A DNA stretch of 15,577 nt, from assembly GCA_017634255.1 (NCBI GenBank), contig JAGBNT010000021.1, forward strand, positions 1-15,577, in the 5' to 3' direction. The stretch comes from Lachnospiraceae bacterium (GTDB taxonomy: Bacteria > Bacillota_A > Clostridia > Lachnospirales > Lachnospiraceae). A program made the position numbers and the translations under genes. This document shows positions 7,656 through 14,013 of this stretch, piece after piece; positions within the stretch are counted from its first letter, which is position 1; the number at the start of each line of letters is the position of its first letter. The notes beneath the pieces are model-generated. The model had not been told where the DNA came from. It worked only from the letters and a program-made list of their open reading frames with translations, and made no database searches.

Positions 7656-9197
7656 ATGAAGCTTAAAGGGTTTTCTAAATCTAAAGCGGCAGGCGTCCTG
7701 GGGCTTTTAGCCTTCGGAGGTCTAATGTATATAATGAACCGTGCGGTGCCGAAGATCGCGGACGACTATCCTTTCTCATTTATATGGGACGGAAAGAACC
7801 ACGGCAACCTGACATACGGAAAGAAGAGGTATAAGCGGGTCAAAAGCTTAAAGGATCTCGTGCGTTCACAGGCCACCCACTATATGACCTGGAGCGGCAG
7901 GATAATCGGGGAGAGCATGAACCAGGCGGTTCTCATGAAGGATGACAAAAAGCTCTATGACGTCTTAAATACCGGGGTATCTCTTTTGTGGCTCCTTCTA
8001 TGTGTCCGCGGAGGGCGGGGCAGGAAGGGCTTAAGCGGTCTGAACCTTCCACTCGTTGCACTGATGGGGGCAGGACATTTTTTGTCCACGCCGCATTTTG
8101 CCGCCACCTCGCTTTGGACCACTGGAGCCATGAACTATTCCTGGCCGGGGATCTTTCAGTACGCCTACCTTATACCCTATGCCTTTAAGTACCGCGACCC
8201 GGAGTACACCACCAATAAAGCGCTTATGGCGCTCCTGGGGCTTTTAGCCGGGTGGTCGAATGAGGCGGGAGGAGGAGCCGCCCTTGCACTGTCCGCCGCC
8301 GCTACATTAAGGAGCTTAAAGCGCGGGGAGGATGCCGGCTTCATGATATGGGGTCTCGCCGCCGCGTTTGCCGGATATGCCCTGCTGATGCTTGCCCCCG
8401 GAAATTTCAAGCGCTATAAGTGGGAGATAGAATTTAGCGACGTCATCCCGGAGGACTTAAGCGACCCGGGAATAGTCCCCGTGAAATATAACTATACCCC
8501 GGTCATGTTTAAGCATCATTTTAAGAACGGCTTCTTAAATACCCTTAAGGGAACCCTTCCGATGCAGCTTCCCGTGCTCTTTTATTTCCTTAATAACAGG
8601 GGGATGAACAGCGACACCACGAAGTACATCCTTCTCTTTGAGGGGGCAGCCCTACTTGTTCCCTCGGTGCTGATGCTCTCACCCCAGTTCCCTGTCCGGG
8701 CAGCGTTCCTCTCGGGTCCTTTTGCAATGGGCGCTGCCGCCGCCGCATTCGAGGGAAGGGTAATAGACGACCCGGCTTCTCCGGTGGAGACGCTTAAGAA
8801 ACTTTCCTACGCCGCCCTTGGAGTAACTGCGGCTGTAAAGTACGCGGCGGCTCTCATAACGGATTCTGATATTTATATGCAGACTAAGGAGCAGGAAAGG
8901 ATAATGCTTAAGACCCCTGAAAATGAGACGGCGCTAATTCCGCAGATCATGATATCCCCCTTCTATTCAAGGATTGCCGGCGACCGTACCATCGACGAGT
9001 ATATTAAATGGTATATAGGCTATGAAGAGGAGCCTGACGGCCCCTATAACGCTTCGGCAGCGGCATACTACGGGGCAAAGGAGGTCGTGGCATATGAGCC
9101 TGAGTCACACCCCTATACGAAAAGTGATAAGACCTCATTAAAGGAGCAGATAACGAGACCGTTAAGGAGTTTTGTCCAGCGATTCCTTAAAAAATGA
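7656..9197 (+). CDS. DUF6056 family membrane protein, complete copy
   Basis: This 513-residue multi-pass protein has a membrane segment at about 11-30 followed by ADDYPFSF (residues 35-42), IWDG (43-46), HYMTWSGR (75-82) and GAMNYSW, then several further hydrophobic helices. A soluble C-terminal stretch (about 410-513) ends in the family-like NASAAAYYGAKEVV. The paired acidic residues just after the first helix resemble those of GT-C membrane glycosyltransferases, but catalysis is inference. The N-terminal 200 residues match the truncated protein at 1-609. It is transcribed divergently from the exporter operon by its own promoter. The ATG is preceded by AGGA very close by and AAGGA further upstream. 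No clear terminator follows, only a T-rich tract at about 9234-9254. Confidence 0.88.
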   Translation: MKLKGFSKSKAAGVLGLLAFGGLMYIMNRAVPKIADDYPFSFIWDGKNHGNLTYGKKRYKRVKSLKDLVRSQATHYMTWSGRIIGESMNQAVLMKDDKKLYDVLNTGVSLLWLLLCVRGGRGRKGLSGLNLPLVALMGAGHFLSTPHFAATSLWTTGAMNYSWPGIFQYAYLIPYAFKYRDPEYTTNKALMALLGLLAGWSNEAGGGAALALSAAATLRSLKRGEDAGFMIWGLAAAFAGYALLMLAPGNFKRYKWEIEFSDVIPEDLSDPGIVPVKYNYTPVMFKHHFKNGFLNTLKGTLPMQLPVLFYFLNNRGMNSDTTKYILLFEGAALLVPSVLMLSPQFPVRAAFLSGPFAMGAAAAAFEGRVIDDPASPVETLKKLSYAALGVTAAVKYAAALITDSDIYMQTKEQERIMLKTPENETALIPQIMISPFYSRIAGDRTIDEYIKWYIGYEEEPDGPYNASAAAYYGAKEVVAYEPESHPYTKSDKTSLKEQITRPLRSFVQRFLKK

Positions 9198-9233
9198 CAA
9201 ATTCCTCCCATGAGCTCACTATTGTTGAAATGG

Positions 9234-9262
9234 TTGTTTTGTTTTTTCTTTTTTGATATAAT
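9234..9262 (+). promoter_or_regulatory. Promoter of the 318-residue membrane protein gene
   Basis: TTGTTT (9234-9239), a 17-base T-rich spacer and TATAAT (9257-9262) are preceded by TG in the extended -10 position (TGATATAAT, 9254-9262). The same nine bases occur at 10762-10770 before the STAS gene. Confidence 0.6.
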
Positions 9263-9272
9263 CCAGGGAGAA

Positions 9273-9295
9273 TTGATCGGCAGGTAAGCGATCGG
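9273..9295 (+). promoter_or_regulatory. Small hairpin in the leader of the 318-residue protein gene
   Basis: TTGATCG (9273-9279) can pair with CGATCGG (9289-9295) around a nine-base loop; five pairs are Watson-Crick and two are G-U. GATCGG also occurs twice in direct orientation (9275-9280 and 9290-9295), so this could equally be a protein-binding site. There is no T-run after it, so it is not a terminator. Confidence 0.35.
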
Positions 9296-9322
9296 TCAGT
9301 TAAAAAGAGGGGGAGAATCACT

Positions 9323-10279
9323 ATGCAGTCAAGAGAGGAAATGCTTGACCGGATGCGTTATCTTTACCGCGGTCTTATATCGATTGAAAATCTGACAAAT
9401 CTGAAAAATGACACACTTAATCAGGTCAGCCGTCTTCAAAATGAGATAAATTATGAATCTAACCGCCGGAACAAAGGAATAAGACAATCCCAGAAAGATG
9501 TTAAAAAAAGTAACAGGACAGCCACAGGTATTGCCGTACTGGTATCGGGGATCATTTGCGGGATAGTTTTTATCCTGTCACTTATTCTCGGAGCGCTGCT
9601 GCGTTCCCTTGATGAAGGGGATGAAATAACAAGACAAGCTACCATCAATTTATCAATCTTTTTCTTCGTACTCGGGGTGATCATCACAGTCATTGTAGCT
9701 ATTGTTACACGTGGAGTGGCTGACAGCGTAAATCAGAACATCGTGAACAAATCGAAGCGTTCAATCCCTGATGCCGAAAATAAGATTGCAGGATACCAGT
9801 CACAGATCGATACGTATGTTGAAAACCTCTATGATGCGGACAGCAAGATCGCCATCTCATTTCTATATATCGATGATCTTGTGAAATCATTTCCTCCGGA
9901 CTACTGTTATTCCTATGCTGTCGGAAAGATCATATCATACATACAAAATCTCCGGGCTGACAGCCTTAAGGAGGCTATAAACCTTTTTGAGGATGAAGAA
10001 TACAAGAATAAAATGTATGCTGAACAGAGAAAACAGACCGAGTTTGCAAAGATCTCCGCTGCTGCAAATATACAGACAGCTTATAACACCGGTCTGATAG
10101 CTGATTACAGCAGGCAGATCGTGGAAAACACGGCTGATATAGCACAGTCAAACAGAATGATCGCGGCAAATACAAGGGCAACTGCAGAGTATTCAAGAGC
10201 AGCTGCAGCATATTCTGCACAGGGGGCAGCTAATATCAAAAATATCAGGGATCGTGTGTGCCCGTCATTTTGGGATTAA
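9323..10279 (+). CDS. Unassigned two-helix membrane protein with long heptad-repeat tail
   Basis: I do not recognise a named family. The 318-residue product has an N-terminal helical region (1-65), two membrane segments (about 69-93 and 108-128) with a short charged loop between them, a helical cytosolic region with FPPDY (190-194) and RADSLKEAINLFE (211-223), and then an unbroken heptad pattern from 240 to 309. The last residues are CPSFWD. The RAD-x-LKEAIN segment resembles uncharacterised Firmicutes membrane proteins, which is a loose impression only. The ATG at 9323 has GAGGGGGAG upstream with good spacing. The gene has its own promoter and is followed after 75 bases by the 121-residue gene, probably on the same transcript. 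A scaffold or envelope-sensing role would fit the architecture, but this is speculation. Confidence 0.85.
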   Translation: MQSREEMLDRMRYLYRGLISIENLTNLKNDTLNQVSRLQNEINYESNRRNKGIRQSQKDVKKSNRTATGIAVLVSGIICGIVFILSLILGALLRSLDEGDEITRQATINLSIFFFVLGVIITVIVAIVTRGVADSVNQNIVNKSKRSIPDAENKIAGYQSQIDTYVENLYDADSKIAISFLYIDDLVKSFPPDYCYSYAVGKIISYIQNLRADSLKEAINLFEDEEYKNKMYAEQRKQTEFAKISAAANIQTAYNTGLIADYSRQIVENTADIAQSNRMIAANTRATAEYSRAAAAYSAQGAANIKNIRDRVCPSFWD

Positions 10280-10285
10280 AGGAGC

Positions 10286-10335
10286 AGAGTTGCTTTTGCA
10301 GCTTTAAATCAGGTATTGCCGGGGATCAAACCCCG
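10286..10335 (+). promoter_or_regulatory. Two small hairpins between the 318- and 121-residue genes
   Basis: AGAGTTGC (10286-10293) can pair with GCAGCTTT (10298-10305) around a TTTT loop, with two G-U pairs. A second stem, CGGGG (10320-10324) with CCCCG (10331-10335), lies about seven bases before the GGAGG of the next gene. Neither has a proper T-run. They may adjust relative expression of the two genes; they are not strong terminators. Confidence 0.3.
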
Positions 10336-10354
10336 TTAATGAAGGAGGGTTGTT

Positions 10355-10720
10355 ATGGGACTGTTTGATGAAATAGCAAAAGGAGCACTGGACGGAGTAG
10401 TCGGGGCAAAGACAGCTGAGTTCATTTCACAAAAGCTTGCCGAGTCCGACAATCCGACGATCAGCCACTTAAGAAACAAGGTTGATGAAAAGTTTGCACA
10501 GACTACAAAAAATCTGCGTCAGAATCATCCCCAATTTGCTGAAAAATGTGACAAGGCTGTGGGATTGCTTACCGGATATTCAAACCATATGACGGGCAAT
10601 GCCTTTGCTTCACAGCCCGAGCAGGAGCCCGGGCAGCAGGTCGTAAGTCCGATACAACAGCTTCGAAGTGATGATCCGGGCAGCGCTTCCGGAGACAAGA
10701 GCATGTGGGATTTTGAGTAA
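10355..10720 (+). CDS. Small soluble protein of unknown function, 121 residues
   Basis: No family is recognised. The product begins MGLFDEIAKGALDG, a short amphipathic start, followed by a helical, charged region to about residue 75, then a polar tail rich in Gln, Pro, Ser and Asp (about 82-115) that is probably disordered, and ends in MWDFE. There is no signal peptide or membrane segment. A good Shine-Dalgarno (GGAGGG) precedes the ATG. It lies 75 bases after the two-helix membrane protein gene and before the STAS promoter, so it most likely forms a two-gene unit with its upstream neighbour and may be its partner. Codon choice looks like that of the neighbours, and the frame is uninterrupted. 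Confidence 0.75.
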   Translation: MGLFDEIAKGALDGVVGAKTAEFISQKLAESDNPTISHLRNKVDEKFAQTTKNLRQNHPQFAEKCDKAVGLLTGYSNHMTGNAFASQPEQEPGQQVVSPIQQLRSDDPGSASGDKSMWDFE

Positions 10721-10761
10721 GATAAAAGATGGAATTTTTTGTAGATTTTTATTTAAGTATT

Positions 10762-10770
10762 TGATATAAT
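10762..10770 (+). promoter_or_regulatory. Extended -10 promoter of the STAS operon
   Basis: TGATATAAT gives a perfect TATAAT (10765-10770) with the TG extension. No good -35 lies at 17 bases; TTGTAG at 10739-10744 would need a 20-base spacer. Extended -10 promoters can work with a weak -35. The leader to the STAS ATG would be about 35 bases. Confidence 0.6.
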
Positions 10771-10781
10771 CTTTAAAGATT
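10768..10781. promoter_or_regulatory. Perfect 14-base palindrome over the STAS promoter start site
   Basis: AATCTTTAAAGATT is its own reverse complement. It overlaps the last bases of the -10 box and the expected start of transcription, where a repressor site would act. It is followed by T residues to 10786, but a stem this A/T-rich would be a poor terminator. Confidence 0.35.
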
Positions 10782-10811
10782 TTTTTACTACAGTTACAAG
10801 AGGAGACTAAA

Positions 10812-11108
10812 ATGACAATTACAAAAAAACAGGACGGAGATAAGCTTACAATCGCTCTTGAGGGAAGACTTGATACCACTACCGCTCCCCAGCTTGAGGC
10901 AGAGCTGAAAACTGCTGTAGATGGTATTACCGAGCTCGAATTTGACCTTAAGGATCTTGCATACATTTCGTCTGCAGGCTTAAGAGTTCTGCTTTCGGCT
11001 CAGAAGGTAATGAACAAGCAGGGCAGCATGGTCATCCATAATGCCAACGAGGATATTATGGACATATTCGATGTTACCGGCTTTGTTGATATTCTGACTA
11101 TTGAGTGA
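10812..11108 (+). CDS. STAS-domain anti-anti-sigma factor (RsbV/SpoIIAA-like)
   Basis: The 98-residue protein is a single STAS domain: strand-rich N-terminus with LEGRLDTTTAPQLE (16-29), FDLKDLAYISSAGLR (44-58), and a closing MDIFDVTGFVDIL. Serine 54 aligns with the phosphorylated serine of SpoIIAA/RsbV, with the usual preceding Asp replaced by S53. In known systems the unphosphorylated form binds and removes an RsbW-like kinase, the kinase inactivates it by phosphorylation, and a SpoIIE/RsbU phosphatase restores it. Here a SpoIIE phosphatase and an RsbW-like domain are encoded downstream. AGGAG at 10801-10805 sits six bases before the ATG. It is the first gene of the right-hand block and is separated from the next gene by a terminator-like hairpin, so it may be made in excess. 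Confidence 0.95.
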   Translation: MTITKKQDGDKLTIALEGRLDTTTAPQLEAELKTAVDGITELEFDLKDLAYISSAGLRVLLSAQKVMNKQGSMVIHNANEDIMDIFDVTGFVDILTIE

Positions 11109-11141
11109 GGCGGCTTTGCAAAATTTGTTTCAGAAAGATAT

Positions 11142-11175
11142 GGCGACAAATCCGTATATGAGTTTGTCGCCTTTT
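11142..11175 (+). terminator. Terminator-like hairpin (possible attenuator) after the STAS gene
   Basis: GGCGACAAA (11142-11150) and TTTGTCGCC (11163-11171) form a perfect nine-pair stem around a 12-base loop, followed by TTTT (11172-11175) and then GTGG. The stem is strong but the T-run is short, so readthrough into the DUF2156 gene starting at 11183 is likely. This would give high STAS and lower downstream expression. Confidence 0.7.
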
Positions 11176-11182
11176 GTGGTCT

Positions 11183-12103
11183 ATGAAGCTTGAGTTTAAG
11201 CCCGTAGAGCTTGAGGATAAGGAAATTATAGATTCCTATTCCTTCAGGTTTGGGGGCGATTCGTGCCAACATTCCTTTGTGTCGATGTACGGTCATTTCG
11301 GCAAGTACGGAGATTCCTATTGCGAGCAGGATGGATGGCTCTACATTAACAGAGCAGGACTTAACAGCGAGGATAAAAAGGTCTATCTGTGTCCTCTGGG
11401 TGATGCTTCGGATGAAGATGGCTGCAGGAGGGCGATAGAGACCCTGCTCGAGGATGCCGCTTCCGAGGGCAGGAGGGTCGTTTTCGAAACAGCCACCAAG
11501 GCTGCAAAGGAGAGGATAGAAGAGCTGCTTCCCGGGGTTTTCCGGTTCGAATATTCAAGGGACTGGGCGGAGTATGTCTATACAAGAAATAAGCTCGTGA
11601 ATCTTCCCGGCAGCCATATGTCCAAGAGACGCTACCAATATAAGTCCTTTTACCGTAAGTACGAGGGCAGAGTCAGGGTCGATGCTATCTCCCCTGAGGT
11701 TATTGCGGATATTTTTACTTTCCAAAAGCGCTGGATGGCGGAGAGAATGGCAGAGGGAGACAATCCGCAGCTCCTTGAGGAGAACGAGGCAATAATAAGA
11801 GAGCTCGGTGCCTTTGAGAGGCTTTCATTGCAGGGTATCGTCATATATGTGGATGAGGCTATAGCGGGCTATGCTTTCGGAGTGCCCCTTTCAGAGGAGT
11901 GCTTCGATGTTTTGGTGGAAAAGGGCGACAGGAATATAGACAATATATACAGGGTATTAAAGAGAGAATTGCCTGCCGCGCTCGAAAAGTACGCAAGATT
12001 TAACTGGGAAGAGGACGTGGGAGACACCGGACTCAGACAGATTAAGCTCGATTACTATCCGGATATGCTTATGGATAAGTACAGGGCGGAGGAGATCGGT
12101 TGA
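11183..12103 (+). CDS. DUF2156 protein (GNAT-fold, related to the MprF C-terminal domain)
   Basis: From the ATG at 11183 the product is 306 residues. It has the DUF2156/LPG_synthase_C layout: LEFKPVELEDKEIIDSY near the start, a basic SKRRYQYKSFYRKY segment mid-protein, and a C-terminal NWEEDVGDTGLRQIK followed by YYPDMLMDKY, which are family-like conserved stretches. The family has a double GNAT fold. In MprF it moves an aminoacyl group from tRNA to phosphatidylglycerol, but stand-alone members are uncharacterised. Here there is no membrane domain. A TTG nine bases upstream (11174) is possible but lies in the T-run of the hairpin, and family starts match MKLEFKP, so ATG is preferred. No Shine-Dalgarno is visible. 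The stop overlaps the next start by 4 bases (TTGA). Confidence 0.88.
   Translation: MKLEFKPVELEDKEIIDSYSFRFGGDSCQHSFVSMYGHFGKYGDSYCEQDGWLYINRAGLNSEDKKVYLCPLGDASDEDGCRRAIETLLEDAASEGRRVVFETATKAAKERIEELLPGVFRFEYSRDWAEYVYTRNKLVNLPGSHMSKRRYQYKSFYRKYEGRVRVDAISPEVIADIFTFQKRWMAERMAEGDNPQLLEENEAIIRELGAFERLSLQGIVIYVDEAIAGYAFGVPLSEECFDVLVEKGDRNIDNIYRVLKRELPAALEKYARFNWEEDVGDTGLRQIKLDYYPDMLMDKYRAEEIG
12088..12094 (+). promoter_or_regulatory. Strong Shine-Dalgarno for the TTG start of the DMT gene
   Basis: GGAGGAG lies inside the end of the DUF2156 gene, five bases before the TTG at 12100. The TTGA overlap and this strong site support the TTG start and translational coupling. Confidence 0.7.
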
Positions 12104-13023
12104 ACAGACTTGAAGCGAACATATCGCTGTTTATAATCACCTTTTTTGCCGCGATACAATATGTGTTCCTGAAAAACATACCGGACAGCGTATCGCATTT
12201 TGCATATCTTTCCATAACCAATGCGGTTGGCTTCATCCTGATATTCGGAGTTTTTTTCGGAGAGCTTTTCCGTCTGGACAAGGCTCAGGTGGGACAAAGC
12301 CTTCTGCTGTCGCTGGAGCTTTTCGGCTTTAATATTTTTATGCTTTTGGGCTCCAAGGGTGTGGATGCGTCTGTCAGCGCGTGTGTGCTCTCGGCATATT
12401 TTATATTCATACCGCTTATTTCGTTGATCGTATTTAAAAAGAAGCCTGAAAAGAACATCCTTGTAGCCATAGCTGTGGCGTTTCTGGGAATTTTGATGTT
12501 CATGGGCTTTAGATTTAAGAGCCTCATAAGCATAAACGTGTTGTACTTATGGATCGCCGATGTTTTTTTTGCAGTATATATCATTACTACGGAAAGACTT
12601 ACGGCAAAGTCCAATCCCTCCATACTGGCAATGGGACAGCTTTTTTTCAACATGGTCTTTGCTATCGCCGCGTGGCTCATACAGTCCGCCCTTGGAAAGA
12701 GCGCTCTTGACATACCCAATGACCCGTCATTTTGGGGCAGTGTGCTTTTTATAAGCTTTTTTATCCGTGGGCTCTATGGAGTCGTACAGATATATGCTCA
12801 AAGGTATGTGAGTGCGTTGAATACCTCGTTGATATTTTCAACGGAGATATTGATGACGATGCTGATGTCGCCGGTTCTGGCGAGTCTTTTCGGGACGGAA
12901 AAGGAGAATATAACAGCGCTGAAGCTCTTTGCCGGGGTACTGCTGATAGCGGGTATCCTTATAGCTGATCCGGCCGTTACAAAAAAATTCGGGAGTAGTC
13001 AGAAGCGTGGAAAAAAGACGTAG
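12100..13023 (+). CDS. DMT-superfamily transporter (EamA type)
   Basis: The 307-residue product is almost wholly hydrophobic, with about ten membrane helices in two EamA-like halves (about 5-145 and 150-290). It has a short basic loop near 110-116 (FKKKPEKN), a helix with ITTERL after the midpoint, and a basic tail. Members of this drug/metabolite family export amino acids, nucleobases or other small molecules; the substrate cannot be read from sequence. The start is TTG overlapping the DUF2156 stop, with GGAGGAG five bases upstream. The end overlaps the next gene by 17 bases. Its place between DUF2156 and a membrane-bound kinase-like protein suggests a transport step linked to partner switching, which is inference. 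Confidence 0.9.
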   Translation: MNRLEANISLFIITFFAAIQYVFLKNIPDSVSHFAYLSITNAVGFILIFGVFFGELFRLDKAQVGQSLLLSLELFGFNIFMLLGSKGVDASVSACVLSAYFIFIPLISLIVFKKKPEKNILVAIAVAFLGILMFMGFRFKSLISINVLYLWIADVFFAVYIITTERLTAKSNPSILAMGQLFFNMVFAIAAWLIQSALGKSALDIPNDPSFWGSVLFISFFIRGLYGVVQIYAQRYVSALNTSLIFSTEILMTMLMSPVLASLFGTEKENITALKLFAGVLLIAGILIADPAVTKKFGSSQKRGKKT

Positions 13024-13921
13024 GATCCACAGATATATACAGATATTCATCGCCTGTGCGGTCATCTATTTTGTTTTGGATTTTTCCGTGCGCCGGACAG
13101 GTTTTTTGAGGTTTGGAGACAGCATAGGCATAAAGAACTTCCTTGCCGTAATCCTTGGGCTGGTCTTCGGTCCCTATGGGACGTTTGGCTGCTGTGCTGG
13201 CTGCATTTTGGCAGGCAGTCTTTCCTCCGCGGCTTTTACGGATATATTAGGTGAATGTATAGCGGATCTCGTGGTAGGGATGGGCATTTGGGCGCTATGG
13301 CATAAGATTCCCCCTGCCAACGGAACGGTCTTTTTGAAGAAGCGTCAGGAATATATAAAATACGGTTCCATCCTCTTTGTACTTTCGGTCATTGCAGGAG
13401 CTTTTGCAGAGCTGATCTACCCGGAAACTGCTTTTGCACGTTATTTTGCGGCGTATTTCGTCATGGGAATAGTAGTGGGAATACCTATACTGATCCTGTT
13501 GACCAGTATAGTGTGCATAAACCCGATCCTTCCCCCCTGGGCCACCCCGCTTAAGGAGTATGAGGGGACTCTTACCTCTGATCCGGAGAGCCTTGCCCTG
13601 TTCAATGAGGGTCTCGAGGAATATGCTTTCATGAAGCACAAGCTGACGATGAAAGAGATATTCGGCGTGCAAAACTGCATAGAAGAGGTGCATATCAGGC
13701 TGATGGACAGGAATAAGGATATAAAGTCGAAGGTCTGGGTCAGATTTCACGACAGCGTTTCCATAGACTTCGAGTACGAGGGGGAGAGCATAACACCCTT
13801 CAGGGCGGAAAAAAACGTGCCCGAGGAGGATCTTATCGGCTTAAAGCTCATTCTGCACAGAGCCTTGAGGTCGTCCCACTATTATGCGGACGGTATGAAT
13901 TATGTACATATTGTAATGTAA
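13007..13921 (+). CDS. Membrane protein with C-terminal degenerate RsbW-like (HATPase) domain
   Basis: The 304-residue product has an N-terminal membrane half (about 8-172, five or six helices) whose FGPYGTFGCCAGCILAG (54-70) recalls small-molecule-binding ECF S-component-like folds; that likeness is weak. Residues about 195-304 resemble HATPase_c_2 anti-sigma kinases in order: CIEEVHIRLMD (224-234), EYEGESITPF (256-265), PEEDLIGLKLILHRAL (272-287) and a terminal DGMNYVHIV. Key residues are changed: N-box Asn is R231, the G1 aspartate is Y257, and the G2 GxG is G278-L-K280. It is therefore probably not an active kinase, but it could still bind the STAS protein. The start is GTG at 13007, inside the DMT gene, with GGGAG eleven bases upstream. 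Its phosphatase-coding neighbour follows after 92 bases. Confidence 0.8.
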   Translation: MEKRRRIHRYIQIFIACAVIYFVLDFSVRRTGFLRFGDSIGIKNFLAVILGLVFGPYGTFGCCAGCILAGSLSSAAFTDILGECIADLVVGMGIWALWHKIPPANGTVFLKKRQEYIKYGSILFVLSVIAGAFAELIYPETAFARYFAAYFVMGIVVGIPILILLTSIVCINPILPPWATPLKEYEGTLTSDPESLALFNEGLEEYAFMKHKLTMKEIFGVQNCIEEVHIRLMDRNKDIKSKVWVRFHDSVSIDFEYEGESITPFRAEKNVPEEDLIGLKLILHRALRSSHYYADGMNYVHIVM

Positions 13922-13954
13922 GGAACTGCTGCAAAATAGCCTGAAGCAAGAGAA

Positions 13955-13998
13955 AAGCTGAATCGACCGGTCTTCCCTTAGAGCAGGTCGAGAAGCTT
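13955..13998 (+). promoter_or_regulatory. Hairpin directly upstream of the SpoIIE phosphatase Shine-Dalgarno
   Basis: AAGCT (13955-13959) pairs with AGCTT (13994-13998), and TCGACC (13963-13968) with GGTCGA (13986-13991), separated by a small internal loop and closed by a 17-base apical loop. The AAGGAG at 13999-14004 follows at once. There is no T-run, so translation control or mRNA stability is more likely than termination. I see no promoter in 13922-14013. Confidence 0.4.
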
Positions 13999-14013
13999 AA
14001 GGAGAAAATAAAT

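Noticed and set aside
9198..9256. Terminator after the complete DUF6056 gene
   Set aside because: The region has a T-rich tract but no stable stem in front of it. The tract is better explained as the spacer of the next promoter.
10320..10335. CGGGG/CCCCG stem as a terminator
   Set aside because: The stem is only five pairs, with no T-run behind it, and a strong Shine-Dalgarno follows directly. It is listed only as a small leader hairpin.
11174..11182. TTG start nine bases upstream for the DUF2156 gene
   Set aside because: The codon sits in the T-run of the terminator-like hairpin, and the family typically begins at the MKLEFKP-like position. Since neither start has a Shine-Dalgarno, the upstream choice is not excluded.
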